A stretch of 64,000 nt of DNA from Flaviramulus sp. BrNp1-15 (lineage in GTDB: Bacteria; Bacteroidota; Bacteroidia; Flavobacteriales; Flavobacteriaceae): positions 1,782,471 to 1,846,470 of the forward strand of contig NZ_CP092099.1 in assembly GCF_022259695.1 (NCBI RefSeq), in the 5' to 3' direction. Position 1 is the first letter of the stretch, and each line of letters starts with the position of its first letter. The notes beneath the pieces are model-generated. The model was not told the DNA's origin and made no database searches. It saw only the letters and a list, made by a program, of their open reading frames with translations. Below are positions 1 through 9,794 of the stretch, in pieces. Made by a program: the position numbers and the translations under genes.

Positions 1-228
1 AAAAATAATAGGAGCACCAGTTTCTTTTGAAAGCGTTAAGTGTCCGCTCACAAAATCTGCATGAAAATGTGTTTCAAAAATGTATTTTATCTTAGCATCG
101 TCTAGTTTTGCTCTATTTATATATGGTTTTACTTCGCGTAAAGGGTCTATAATTGCTACTTCACCATTACTTTCAATGTAATAAGCACCTTGCGCTAAAC
201 ATCCAGTATATATTTGTTCAATTTTCAT
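1..228 (-). CDS. MBL-fold persulfide dioxygenase-like hydrolase, N-terminal fragment
   Basis: This gene runs off the left edge, and only the first 76 codons are present. The start matches the gene at 58163-59584 almost residue for residue (MKIEQIYTGCLAQGAYYIES against MKVEQIYTGCLAQGAYYIES). It contains the metallo-beta-lactamase motif HFHADF that supplies iron ligands in ETHE1/CstB-type persulfide dioxygenases. Whether it has rhodanese domains like its paralogue cannot be seen. It follows the Crp/Fnr gene at 328-960 in the same direction, 99 bp away, so the two may be linked. The family oxidises glutathione or protein persulfides to sulfite in the cytoplasm. The family call is firm; the exact substrate is inferred. 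Confidence 0.85.
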   Translation of the reverse strand, partial: MKIEQIYTGCLAQGAYYIESNGEVAIIDPLREVKPYINRAKLDDAKIKYIFETHFHADFVSGHLTLSKETGAPIIF

Positions 229-327
229 AGTATTTAATTTGCGGCATTAAAGGTAAATGTTACATAAAATTTATACACTAACATAGGTAACGTTTAATAA
301 TATTTAAACATTATTTAGTACCTTTTA

Positions 328-960
328 TTATATGTTTTTAATTGTTATATAATTTCTATGTAACTCTATTTTACCTAAGTTCTCTAATTTTTTTAATAAT
401 CTTGAAATAACAACCCGAGATGTATGTAATTCGTATGCTATTTCTTGGTGTGTGATATTTACTTTATGGTCTTTTGAGATTCTTGCTTTTTCATTTAGAT
501 ATTTTAAAAGACGTTCATCCATTTTTAAAAATGCGATACTATCAATGGTTTCAAGCATTTCATTTAAACGATTGTGGTAACTTTCAAAAACAAAATTTCT
601 CCAGCTTTTATATTTAGCAGACCATTCTTCCATTTTCTGAATAGGAATCATAATAAGTCTTGCATCAGTTTCTGCAATGGCTCTTATTTCACTTTTAGTA
701 TGGGCTAAACAACACGTTAATGTCATGGCACAGGTATCTCCTTTTTCCAGAAAGTAGAGCAGTAGTTCATCGCCGTCTGTATCTTCGCGTAAAATCTTAA
801 TTGCACCAGAAATTAATAAAGGCATTGCTTTTACATACTCTCCAATATCAATAAGTTTTGAACCTTCGGGTACATCTTTAAACGTTCCTACTTGGTTTAT
901 TTCATTTAAAAGCGCATCTTCAAATAAATGGCCGTAATTATCTTTTAATTCTTGTATCAT
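328..960 (-). CDS. Crp/Fnr family transcriptional regulator
   Basis: This 210-residue protein has an N-terminal cNMP-binding-like beta-barrel (about residues 25-115), a dimerisation helix and a C-terminal Crp helix-turn-helix. The recognition helix reads SRVVISRLLKKLE. It keeps the I-S-R-L-L of FNR but lacks the Glu that reads the TGA half-site in FNR and CRP, so its operator is probably not TGA-based. Cys77, Cys83 and Cys84 lie in the sensor domain (motif CAMTLTCC). No N-terminal FeS cysteine cluster is present. The gene lies just upstream of a persulfide dioxygenase-like gene on the same strand. A role as a persulfide or redox sensor is inference from context and cysteines. Confidence 0.88.
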   Translation of the reverse strand: MIQELKDNYGHLFEDALLNEINQVGTFKDVPEGSKLIDIGEYVKAMPLLISGAIKILREDTDGDELLLYFLEKGDTCAMTLTCCLAHTKSEIRAIAETDARLIMIPIQKMEEWSAKYKSWRNFVFESYHNRLNEMLETIDSIAFLKMDERLLKYLNEKARISKDHKVNITHQEIAYELHTSRVVISRLLKKLENLGKIELHRNYITIKNI

Positions 961-1057
961 TCTGCAAAGTTATATTATTTTAAACTTTTAGGCTTTAAGT
1001 ATTGATTCACTCAAAAGTTTAATAACAAAAGTTTTTGGATAGTTTATTTATTTTTAT

Positions 1058-2302
1058 TTAAAAGTAGTTAAATGCTTTACCTTTTATGTAGACAGTATCT
1101 ATTAAATTAGAGCCAAAAGAATATGGAATAAATCCATAAGAACTAATATGTTTTGTTATTAATAGATTAGCATTTTTACCTAGTGTTATAGTACCAACTT
1201 CTTTTTCTAATCCCATAGCATAAGCACCATTAATAGTAGCAGCGTTAATGGCTTCTTCTGGTGTCATCTTCATTTTAATACATGCCGTTGAAATTACAAA
1301 ATTCATGTTCCCAGAAGGCGAGGAGCCAGGGTTGTAATCTGTGGCAAGAGCCAATGGTAAACCAGCATCAATTATTTTTCTAGCAGGAGTGTAAGGAATA
1401 CTTAAAAAATAAGAACATGCAGGTAAGGCAACGGGCATTGTTGTAGAGTTTTTTAGAATATTAATATCTTCATCTCTCATAATTTCTAAATGATCCACGG
1501 ATAGTGCTTTGTTATTAACTCCAGCTTGAACGCCACCTATAGCTGTAAATTGATTAACATGAATTTTAGGAATTAATCCATATTTTTTACCTGCTTTTAA
1601 AATTTGCTCTGTATCTTCAACAGAAAAGTATCCAGTTTCACAAAAAATATCTACATAGTCTGCTAATTGTTCTTGATGTATTTGAGGCATAATATCATCA
1701 ATGAGCATTTGTAAATAACCTTCTTTATTTTCTTTGTATTCTATAGGAAGTGCATGTGCTCCTAAAAAGGTCGCTTTAATTTTGATAGGATAAGATTCTT
1801 TTAAACGTTTTATAACACGAAGCATCTTTAGTTCAGCATCAAAAGTTAAACCATATCCAGATTTAATTTCAATGGCTCCTGTGCCTAATTTAATGACATC
1901 TTCTAATCTTTCTTTACTTTGCTGATAAAGCTCTTCTTCAGATGTTTCTTGTAGTTTTTTTGCTGAATTTAAAATACCTCCGCCTCGTTTTGCAATTTCT
2001 TCATAAGATAATCCATTAATTCTATCAACAAATTCATTTTCGCGGTTTCCAGCATAAACAATATGTGTGTGCGAATCGCACCAAGTTGGTAGAATCATTT
2101 TTCCAGTTACATCGATGACTTCTGAAAAATTATTTAAAGGACAATTTTCCATACTACCAAAATCACTAATCAATCCATTTTCAACTACTAAAAAAGCATT
2201 TTTAATGGTTGGTAGTGTATTCATATCCTTACCTGAAACAAAAGAAATAGGTTCTGTACGAACTTGAATTAATTCTTTAATATTTTTAAATAGTGTAGTC
2301 AT
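1058..2302 (-). CDS. hutI: Imidazolonepropionase
   Basis: This 414-residue amidohydrolase is the third step of histidine degradation, hydrolysing imidazolone-5-propionate to N-formimino-glutamate in the cytoplasm. Metal-binding positions are visible: His78 and His80 in DSHTH, His248 in IHVNQF and Asp322 in ATDYNPG. The RGGGI substrate loop lies at 106-110. Length is normal for the family. The start codon shares one base with the stop of hutU (both at 2302), so it is translationally coupled in hutH-hutU-hutI. No hutG (formimidoylglutamase) follows in this window. Confidence 0.96.
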   Translation of the reverse strand: MTTLFKNIKELIQVRTEPISFVSGKDMNTLPTIKNAFLVVENGLISDFGSMENCPLNNFSEVIDVTGKMILPTWCDSHTHIVYAGNRENEFVDRINGLSYEEIAKRGGGILNSAKKLQETSEEELYQQSKERLEDVIKLGTGAIEIKSGYGLTFDAELKMLRVIKRLKESYPIKIKATFLGAHALPIEYKENKEGYLQMLIDDIMPQIHQEQLADYVDIFCETGYFSVEDTEQILKAGKKYGLIPKIHVNQFTAIGGVQAGVNNKALSVDHLEIMRDEDINILKNSTTMPVALPACSYFLSIPYTPARKIIDAGLPLALATDYNPGSSPSGNMNFVISTACIKMKMTPEEAINAATINGAYAMGLEKEVGTITLGKNANLLITKHISSYGFIPYSFGSNLIDTVYIKGKAFNYF

Positions 2303-4299
2303 TAAAATAAGTCATTTAGAAGTTTGTCTTCAACAAGGTTTGGTAAAGTTACCTTTAAATTTGGAGTTCTTTCCATTTCTCTTTTAATAGCAAATAAAGC
2401 TTCATCATTTCTAGCCCAACTTCTACGGGCTATACCATTGTTTACATCATAAAAAAGCATACTTTTTAAATTTTCTTCTACGGCTTTTGTTCCGTCTAAT
2501 AGCATTCCAAATCCACCGTTAATGACTTCTCCCCATCCAACGCCACCACCATTATGAATAGATACCCAAGTAGCTCCTCTAAAACTATCGCCAATTACGT
2601 TATGAATAGCCATATCTGCTGTAAATTTACTACCATCATATATGTTAGAAGTTTCGCGATAAGGCGAATCTGTTCCGCTAACATCATGATGATCTCTTCC
2701 TAAAACAACTGGACCAATTTCTCCATTTTTAATGGCATTATTAAAAGCTTCAGCTATTTTTATCCTACCTTCAGCATCGGCGTATAAAATACGTGCTTGT
2801 GATCCTACAACCATTTTGTTTTTCTTAGCATTTTTTATCCAAGTGATGTTGTCTTGCATTTGTAGTTGAATTTCCTCAGGAGAATTTTCCATAATGTCTT
2901 GAAGAACAGTTGCAGCAATTTCATCGGTTTTATCTAAATCTTCAGATTTTCCTGATGTACAAACCCATCGGAAAGGCCCAAAACCATAATCAAAACACAT
3001 AGGGCCCAAAATATCTTGAACATACGATGGATATTTAAAATCTATATTATTTTCTGCCATAACATCTGCACCTGCACGAGATGCTTCCAGTAGAAAGGCA
3101 TTTCCGTAATCGAAAAAATATGTTCCTTTACCAGTATGTTTGTTAATAGCGGCAGCATGCCTGCGTAATGATTCTTGAACCTTTTCTTTGAAAAACTCAG
3201 GCTCTTCTCGAATTAAACGGTTGGATTCTTCATACGAAATTCCAACAGGATAATAGCCACCAGTCCAAGGAATATGCAGAGAAGTTTGATCGGAACCAAC
3301 ATGAATAAAAATATTTTTTTCATCAAAACATTCCCAAACATCAACTATGTTTCCAATAAATGCGATAGATACAACCTCATTATTTTCTTGAGCTTGTTTT
3401 ACTATTACAATTAATTCATCCATAGAATCAATTAAAACATCCACCCAACCTTGTTCATAACGCTTTTTAGCTGCTTTTGGGTTAATTTCTGCAGCAACCG
3501 TAATACAACCAGCAATATTACCTGCTTTTGGTTGCGCACCACTCATACCACCTAAACCAGCAGTTAAAAATATTTTTCCTTGAGATGTTTCATGTTTTTT
3601 CAAAATCTTTCTAAAAGCATTCATTACTGTAATTGTAGTACCATGAACAATACCTTGCGGGCCAATATACATAAATGATCCTGCAGTCATTTGACCATAT
3701 TGTGTTACCCCTAAAGCATTAAACTTTTCCCAATCATCGGGTTGCGAATAGTTTGGTATCATCATGCCGTTAGTTACAACAACTCTAGGTGCATTTTTTG
3801 AAGACGGAAACAATCCCATAGGGTGTCCAGAGTACATGTGCAATGTTTGCTCATCTGTCATTGTTGCTAAATATTGCATAGTGATTAGATATTGAGCCCA
3901 ATTTTGAAACACAGCACCATTACCACCATAAGTAATAAGTTCTTCTGGATGTTGAGCAACAGCAGGATTTAAATTGTTTTGTATCATTAACATGATGGCT
4001 GCTGCTTGTTTAGATTTCGCCGGATATTCGTTTATTGTCCTAGCATAAAAATCGTAATTTGGTTTAAAACGGTACATATAAATTCTGCCATAATCTTTTA
4101 ATTCTTGAGCAAATTCTAAGGCTAGAGTTTTATGCCATTTTTCAAGAAAATAGCGTAAAGCATTTTTAATAGCTAATAGTTTTTCTTCAATAGATAAAAT
4201 ATCTTTTCTTTTTGGAGCTCTATTTGCTCCTTTTGGGTATTCTTTTTTAATAGGTAATTCTGAAGGAATTCCTTGTAATATTTGCTCTTGGAACGTCAT
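2302..4299 (-). CDS. hutU: Urocanate hydratase
   Basis: Urocanase adds water to urocanate to give imidazolonepropionate, using tightly bound NAD+ as an electrophile. The 665-residue protein has the YGGNGAVFQNWAQ motif at 124-136, a Gly-rich GLGGMSGAQP segment at 248-257 and a catalytic-region Cys447 in RWVCTSG. It is longer than the roughly 550-residue enzymes of Pseudomonas and Bacillus, which fits the long urocanases of Bacteroidetes and animals. It lies 10 bp downstream of hutH and overlaps hutI by one base, so the three genes should be one transcript. Confidence 0.96.
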   Translation of the reverse strand: MTFQEQILQGIPSELPIKKEYPKGANRAPKRKDILSIEEKLLAIKNALRYFLEKWHKTLALEFAQELKDYGRIYMYRFKPNYDFYARTINEYPAKSKQAAAIMLMIQNNLNPAVAQHPEELITYGGNGAVFQNWAQYLITMQYLATMTDEQTLHMYSGHPMGLFPSSKNAPRVVVTNGMMIPNYSQPDDWEKFNALGVTQYGQMTAGSFMYIGPQGIVHGTTITVMNAFRKILKKHETSQGKIFLTAGLGGMSGAQPKAGNIAGCITVAAEINPKAAKKRYEQGWVDVLIDSMDELIVIVKQAQENNEVVSIAFIGNIVDVWECFDEKNIFIHVGSDQTSLHIPWTGGYYPVGISYEESNRLIREEPEFFKEKVQESLRRHAAAINKHTGKGTYFFDYGNAFLLEASRAGADVMAENNIDFKYPSYVQDILGPMCFDYGFGPFRWVCTSGKSEDLDKTDEIAATVLQDIMENSPEEIQLQMQDNITWIKNAKKNKMVVGSQARILYADAEGRIKIAEAFNNAIKNGEIGPVVLGRDHHDVSGTDSPYRETSNIYDGSKFTADMAIHNVIGDSFRGATWVSIHNGGGVGWGEVINGGFGMLLDGTKAVEENLKSMLFYDVNNGIARRSWARNDEALFAIKREMERTPNLKVTLPNLVEDKLLNDLF

Positions 4300-4309
4300 T
4301 TTATAACTT

Positions 4310-5800
4310 TTAATTTACCACAAATGATTTATTAACTACAAGATTAATCATGTTGTTAATGTCATTTTTCAACACCCTATCTTCTTCTAATTTCTTAACT
4401 TTTGTTCTAATAATTTTGAAGTTCTCTTCTATAATTTTAGAAAACGTATTAGGTCTTCTAAATTCTAAAGCTTGAGCTGCATACATAAGTTCAATAGCCA
4501 ATATTTTTTCTAAGTTTCCTAATATCTGATTAAATTTTCTCCCAGAAATACTTCCCATAGAAACGTGATCTTCCTGTCCTAATGATGTAGGGATACTATC
4601 TGCTGATGGCGGAAAGCATAAGGATTTATTTTCTGTAACTAATGAAGCTGTTGTGTATTGAGGAATCATAAAACCAGAATTTAATCCACCAGATTCTGTT
4701 AATAATCGAGGTAATCCATATTTCCCTTCAATTAGCAAGTAGCATCTTCGGTCTGAGATGTTTCCTAATTCTGAGGCAGCAATTGATGCATAATCTAATG
4801 CTATGGCTAAAGGTTGACCATGAAAATTTCCTCCAGATATGGCTACTGTATCACTTAGAACTATAGGGTTATCGGTTACAGAATTCATTTCTATTTCTGT
4901 AAGTTTTTTTAAATGATAATAAGCGTTTCGTGAAGCACCATGAACTTGTGGAATGCAACGCATGGAGTAGGGGTCTTGCACGCGTTCGCAATTTTCGTGT
5001 GACATAATATTTTCTGAATTTTCAAAAAGCATACGCATACGTTTAGCCACTTCTAAATTTCCTTTAAAAGGTCTAATAGTATGTAAAGCTTCTTTAAATG
5101 GTGAAGCGCTTCCTTTATAACCTTCAATACTCATTGCTCCAGCTAAATCTGCTAAATCTTGTAAATACCTCATTTTGTTTAACCCACAAATGGCATGTGC
5201 CAAAATAAATTGCGTACCGTTTATTAAAGCTAAACCTTCTTTTGCTTGTAATTTTAAAGCTTTTAAATTATGCTTTTTAAGAACTTTTTTAGCATTTACT
5301 ATTTTATTTTCAATCCAAAATTCTCCTTCACCAATAAGGGGTAAAAATAAATGAGATAAAGGAGCTAAATCTCCTGATGCTCCAACTGAACCTTGTTCTG
5401 GAACCACAGGAAGTAAATCATTTTCTATAAAATAAATGATGCGATTAATGACTTCTAATCTAATACCAGAAAACCCTTGACATAGCGCATGAACTTTACA
5501 AATCATCATGATTTTAGAAAGTTGTTTTTCTATTGGATTTCCCACTCCTACAGCATGAGTAATTAATAAGTTTTCCTGAAGTTTACTTGTTTCTTTTGGT
5601 GTAATTTGAACATCACATAGCGGACCAAAACCAGTATTTATGCCATAAACAGCTTTGTTAGATTTTGCCATTTTTTCTACTCTTTTTCTACTATTATTTA
5701 CTTTTGTAATAGCATCTTCAGAAAGTATGGCTTTTAATTTACCGTTAGAAATATTTATGACTTTTTTTATAGAAAGTTTGTCTATTCCGTATTTAAACAT
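4310..5800 (-). CDS. hutH: Histidine ammonia-lyase
   Basis: Histidase eliminates ammonia from L-histidine to give trans-urocanate. The Ala-Ser-Gly triad that cyclises to the MIO cofactor is at residues 141-143 in GSVGASGDLAPLSH. The YGINTGFG substrate-binding segment is near 52-59, and the QEDHVSMG motif lies toward the C-terminal half. At 496 residues it is full length. It is the first gene of the hutH-hutU-hutI operon. Upstream, TAACTTTG reads as a good -7 box on the minus strand (5831-5838) but no -33 TTG lies at the usual spacing, which hints at activator dependence. The regulon dyad found elsewhere in this window is absent here. Confidence 0.96.
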   Translation of the reverse strand: MFKYGIDKLSIKKVINISNGKLKAILSEDAITKVNNSRKRVEKMAKSNKAVYGINTGFGPLCDVQITPKETSKLQENLLITHAVGVGNPIEKQLSKIMMICKVHALCQGFSGIRLEVINRIIYFIENDLLPVVPEQGSVGASGDLAPLSHLFLPLIGEGEFWIENKIVNAKKVLKKHNLKALKLQAKEGLALINGTQFILAHAICGLNKMRYLQDLADLAGAMSIEGYKGSASPFKEALHTIRPFKGNLEVAKRMRMLFENSENIMSHENCERVQDPYSMRCIPQVHGASRNAYYHLKKLTEIEMNSVTDNPIVLSDTVAISGGNFHGQPLAIALDYASIAASELGNISDRRCYLLIEGKYGLPRLLTESGGLNSGFMIPQYTTASLVTENKSLCFPPSADSIPTSLGQEDHVSMGSISGRKFNQILGNLEKILAIELMYAAQALEFRRPNTFSKIIEENFKIIRTKVKKLEEDRVLKNDINNMINLVVNKSFVVN

Positions 5801-5914
5801 GTTTTAAATGATGTATTTTTAATAAAAATACAAAGTTATGTTTAATTTGGTGTTTATTTCTTAATAATTATACAAACGCGTAATTTAAATTAATAAACAA
5901 ATTTAACATGTTAT

Positions 5915-7429
5915 TTAAAACCATCCTTTAGCTATTTCCTTTTCTGTTGATGAGTAGTTGATATGAGAAAATTCATTTTTAATGGTATCATGTTTGTAAT
6001 CTTCTCCCCATTTTTTACAGTTCTTTGCAACAGCTTCAATAGCATCACAAATAAACTCAACTTCTTGGTTAGTCATTGTTGGATGAATAGACATTCTAAT
6101 CCAACCTGGGCGTTCAATTAAACAACCTTCTAATATTTTCTTTTCTATAGATTTTGATGCAGATTGATCTACATTAAGTAAGTAATGCCCATAAGTTCCG
6201 GCACAAGAACAACCACCTCTGGTTTGTATTCCAAATCTATCATTTAATAATTTTACTATTAAATTGTAATGAACATCTTCTATGTAAAAAGAAATAACAC
6301 CTAATCTGTCTGAATGATTTGGTGCAAGAATTCTTAAATTCTTTACTTTAGATAGTCTCTTAAAAATGATTGAAATTAATTCGTGCTCTCTTTCTAACAT
6401 ATTTTGAACACCCATTTCTTCTTTAAGCTTAATAGAAAGTGCTATTTTAATAGCTTGTAAGAAGCCTGGTGTTCCACCATCTTCACGAGTTTCAATATCA
6501 TCTATATAATCTCGATCACCCCATGGATTTGTGTAGTTTACAGTACCACCTCCCGGATTATCTGGAACTAAATTTTTATAAAGTTTTTTATTAAAAATTA
6601 AAACTCCTGATGTACCTGGGCCTCCTAAAAACTTATGAGGCGAAAAGGTAATAGCATCTAGATATTGCTCTTCATCCTTTGGGTGCATATCAATATTAAC
6701 ATATGGAGCCGAACATGCAAAATCTACAAAACACAAACCATTATTCTGGTGCATGATTTTAGCAATTTGGTGGTAATTTGTTCTAATTCCTGTAACATTT
6801 GAACACCCAGTTACTGCTGCAATTTTAATAGGAACGTTGCTATGTTTTTTTATTAATGTTGATAAACTTTCTAAACATGGTAAGCCTTTGTCATTATATG
6901 GAATTACAACTACGTTTGCTATAGTTTCTAACCAAGAGGTTTGGTTAGAATGATGTTCCATATGGGAAACAAAAATGATTGGGCGTTTTTCCTTAGGTAT
7001 TTTAGTATTGTCTTTTAAATTTTCATTGAGTTTTAGCCCTAAAATACGTTGAAACTTATTTATAGCTCCAGTCATTCCTGTACCTACAGTTATTAAGACA
7101 TCATCTTTTGAAGCATTTACATGATTTTTTATGATATTTCTAGCGTTATGATAAGCATGCGTCATAACACTTCCAGTAGTAGAAGTTTCAGTATGTGTAT
7201 TTGCTACAAAAGGACCAATTTTATTTAAAAGCTTCTCTTCAATTGGTCTGTATAACCTGCCGCTTGCTGTCCAATCTGCATAAATGATTTTTTTCTTTCC
7301 GTAAGGCGAATTAAAATATTCATCAATACCAACTATATTTTCTCTAAAATGAGCAAAATAAGCTTCAAGGTTTTTTGGCTTATCACCTAAACCAGAAACC
7401 TTTTCATTTATATTACTTTTTGTACTCAT
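5915..7429 (-). CDS. Class V aminotransferase, cysteine desulfurase (SufS/CsdA)-like
   Basis: This 504-residue PLP enzyme has the class V fold. Lys266 in SPHKFLGGPG is the expected Schiff-base lysine, Asp236 in FVDFACSAPY pairs with the cofactor nitrogen, and the His-rich SHMEHHSN segment is at 155-162. Near the C-terminus, RGGCSCAG (404-411) places Cys407 and Cys409 in the loop where SufS carries its persulfide-forming cysteine. About 45 extra residues precede the catalytic domain compared with SufS. No suf genes flank it; the neighbour, 15 bp downstream, is DsbD. It could release sulfur or selenium from cysteine derivatives; the exact substrate is uncertain. Confidence 0.8.
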   Translation of the reverse strand: MSTKSNINEKVSGLGDKPKNLEAYFAHFRENIVGIDEYFNSPYGKKKIIYADWTASGRLYRPIEEKLLNKIGPFVANTHTETSTTGSVMTHAYHNARNIIKNHVNASKDDVLITVGTGMTGAINKFQRILGLKLNENLKDNTKIPKEKRPIIFVSHMEHHSNQTSWLETIANVVVIPYNDKGLPCLESLSTLIKKHSNVPIKIAAVTGCSNVTGIRTNYHQIAKIMHQNNGLCFVDFACSAPYVNIDMHPKDEEQYLDAITFSPHKFLGGPGTSGVLIFNKKLYKNLVPDNPGGGTVNYTNPWGDRDYIDDIETREDGGTPGFLQAIKIALSIKLKEEMGVQNMLEREHELISIIFKRLSKVKNLRILAPNHSDRLGVISFYIEDVHYNLIVKLLNDRFGIQTRGGCSCAGTYGHYLLNVDQSASKSIEKKILEGCLIERPGWIRMSIHPTMTNQEVEFICDAIEAVAKNCKKWGEDYKHDTIKNEFSHINYSSTEKEIAKGWF

Positions 7430-7444
7430 TTTCAGTCTTTTAAA

Positions 7445-9454
7445 TTATTCTTCATTTATAGTTTGAAGACCTTCTTTTAACCAAGTATGATATTCGTCTG
7501 CATTAGGTGTGTAACCAACTGGAGTATTTAGTATTTGCTTCCCATCAGGACTCAAGAGCACATAATATGGCTGAGAATTAGTTTGAAAAAATTCAGTTTG
7601 AAAGTGCGCCCATTTATGTCCGTAATTTTCAAGTTGTCTGGTACCTCCATTAATTCTATTAACTTCAACTTTTTCTTCTTCAGGGAGCTCTTTTTTATCA
7701 TCAACATATAAGGAAACCAAAACAAATTCATTTCTTAAATAATCATCTATTTTTTTAATTGGCCATACATGTTCTTCCATTTTTCTACAGTTAACACATG
7801 CTAAACCAGTAAAATCAATCATTATTGGTTTGTTAGCTTTTTTAGCATAAGCCAATCCTTCTTTTAAATCTTTAAAACAATTTAGGTTATTAGGACAATC
7901 ATTCGGATATAAAAAACTATATCCAACAGGTGGAGCTAATCCACTTAGTAGTGTTAAAGAGGTAAATGTATTGGTGTCTTTATTTACTCTAAAACCTGAG
8001 ATTAAATAAATAGTAAAAGCAGCTACTAATATCCCACCAGCAATTCTTGAGAAGGATAATTTCTTTATTGGCGAGTCATGTGGGAATTTAATTTTTCCAA
8101 AAATATATAAAGCTAAACCAGCAAATATTACAATCCAAATAATTAAAAAAGGTTCTATTTTTAAGATATCCCAATGGGCTACTAAATCGGCATTTGATAA
8201 AAACTTAAAAGCTAATGCTAATTCTAAAAAGCCTAAAATAACTTTAGTGGTATTAAGCCAACCTCCAGATTTTGGCAAAGCATTCATCATATTAGGAAAC
8301 ATAGCAAATAAAGCAAAAGGTAAGCCAAGAGCAACCCCAAAACCACCCATGCCTGCTGTAAGTTGCATTGCACCGCCGTCTGCTGTTAAAGAACCAGCTA
8401 ATAACGACCCTAGAATAGGACCTGTACATGAAAAAGATACAAGTGCTAAGGTTAATGCCATAAAAAATATACCTACAATACCTCCAACATTTTCACCTTG
8501 TGTAGTTTTATTGGTCCAGCTTGCTGGTAATGTTAACTCATAATATCCAAAAAATGAAAAGGCAAAAAACACAAAAACAATAAAAAAGATAATGTTCAAC
8601 CATACATTAGTTGAAATTTCATTTAAAATATCTGGATTTACTGAGTCTAATAAATGAAAAGGAACACTTAGAATTATGTAAACTGCAAAAATGAAAAAGC
8701 CATAAAGTAATGCTTTTGAGATTCCTGACCCTTTATTTTGGTCACTTTTCTTTGTAAAGAAACTTACAGTAAGAGGAATCATTGGGAAAACACAAGGTGT
8801 TAGTAAAGCTAACAGACCACCTAGAAAACCTAATCCAAAAATACTCCATAAAGAACTATTTTTTGTGTTAGTTTCGGATGTACTATTTGAAGTATTTTCT
8901 TGAAGATTGCTAGGATTCTCTAAGTCAGTAGGTGATAAACCATAAAGTAACTCATTAACTTTAGCGTTATCCTCTGGAATTATACTTTTTTTTTTATTTG
9001 ATGAAGTTGTTAAGTTATTTAGATTAAAAATTAACTCTATTTCATTTGGAGGTGTGCATCTTACATCGTCACAAGCCATAAACTCAACAGCTCCAGTAAT
9101 AGTTTCTAATTCAGTTTCTACCTCAATTTTTTGCTCAAAAATGGCACTATCTTCAAAATATGTAATTTGCATTTCAAAAACAGGATCATCAACAGTATGT
9201 CCGTCTTCTTCTTTTGTATTCCCTATAGTTTTATAATTGCCTTCTTTATATGAAAAAGTTGTAGGTATTGGTCCGCCTTCTGGCACATTTTGAGAATATA
9301 AATGCCAACCTTTTTCTATAGTTGCTTTTGAAATTAATTTATATTCTTTATCAGATATTTTCTCAACAGAAGTTTCCCATTTAACAGGATTGAATATTTG
9401 TGCTTGACTAGCGCCAAAGCTAATAAGAGCAAGAAATAAAATTATTTTCCTCAT
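7445..9454 (-). CDS. dsbD: Thiol:disulfide interchange protein DsbD family
   Basis: DsbD moves reducing equivalents from cytoplasmic thioredoxin across the inner membrane to periplasmic thiol proteins. The protein (669 residues) has a signal peptide (about 1-18), a periplasmic alpha-like domain with Cys128 and Cys133 (MACDDVRCTPP), a multi-helix membrane domain (about 200-490) with cysteines in LLTPCVFP and SFSCTGP, and a C-terminal thioredoxin fold with CVNC in FTGLACVNCRK. All three redox modules are therefore intact. Bacteroidetes enzymes often look like this. It is probably co-transcribed with the upstream-lying class V aminotransferase locus only loosely; no regulon dyad was found in front of it. 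Confidence 0.92.
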   Translation of the reverse strand: MRKIILFLALISFGASQAQIFNPVKWETSVEKISDKEYKLISKATIEKGWHLYSQNVPEGGPIPTTFSYKEGNYKTIGNTKEEDGHTVDDPVFEMQITYFEDSAIFEQKIEVETELETITGAVEFMACDDVRCTPPNEIELIFNLNNLTTSSNKKKSIIPEDNAKVNELLYGLSPTDLENPSNLQENTSNSTSETNTKNSSLWSIFGLGFLGGLLALLTPCVFPMIPLTVSFFTKKSDQNKGSGISKALLYGFFIFAVYIILSVPFHLLDSVNPDILNEISTNVWLNIIFFIVFVFFAFSFFGYYELTLPASWTNKTTQGENVGGIVGIFFMALTLALVSFSCTGPILGSLLAGSLTADGGAMQLTAGMGGFGVALGLPFALFAMFPNMMNALPKSGGWLNTTKVILGFLELALAFKFLSNADLVAHWDILKIEPFLIIWIVIFAGLALYIFGKIKFPHDSPIKKLSFSRIAGGILVAAFTIYLISGFRVNKDTNTFTSLTLLSGLAPPVGYSFLYPNDCPNNLNCFKDLKEGLAYAKKANKPIMIDFTGLACVNCRKMEEHVWPIKKIDDYLRNEFVLVSLYVDDKKELPEEEKVEVNRINGGTRQLENYGHKWAHFQTEFFQTNSQPYYVLLSPDGKQILNTPVGYTPNADEYHTWLKEGLQTINEE

Positions 9455-9464
9455 ATGTGTTTAC

Positions 9465-9794
9465 AATGTGTTTTTTGAAGTTTTTATTGTTATGTAAGTT
9501 TTAATAAACAATTTGTTTTAAATCTGGATGTTTTATTAATCTTCAAAAAATTATAATTAAAAGTATAGCTCAAAGATAAACTTTAAAGAATAGATTAAAA
9601 AATTAGCAATTAAAAATTACAACTTGTTGGACGTAATAGAATGAACATACTCACATTAATATTTGTTAAAGTTTTCAATAGAAAACTATAAAAAGAGATG
9701 TATATTATGAGTTTAGATATAAATTACCAGACCAGATATATAGAAATACTATATATCTGGTCTGTTTAAAAAAATTGGAGCACCCAAAACAACA
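9465..9794. other. Gene-free stretch of about 330 bp
   Basis: This A+T-rich gap separates dsbD from the GerW-like gene, both on the minus strand. I found only ORFs of about 20 codons or fewer, none convincing. The one structured element is the hairpin at 9728-9764. No regulon dyad with a correctly spaced -7 box was seen. It probably holds the dsbD promoter and the 3' end of the GerW transcript. Confidence 0.5.
9728..9764. terminator. Strong hairpin, putative terminator of the GerW/DUF2953 transcript
   Basis: A perfect 16-bp stem (9728-9743 with 9749-9764) has a 5-nt AAATA loop. It lies 31 bp beyond the GerW-like stop codon. Neither side has a long U tract (TTTAAAAAAA on the plus side, GTAATTTAT on the minus side), so it may protect a 3' end rather than act as a classical terminator. 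Confidence 0.55.

Noticed and set aside
9465-9794. Small plus-strand ORFs in the gap before the GerW gene
   Set aside because: They are about 16-20 codons, overlap a hairpin and show no conserved features.
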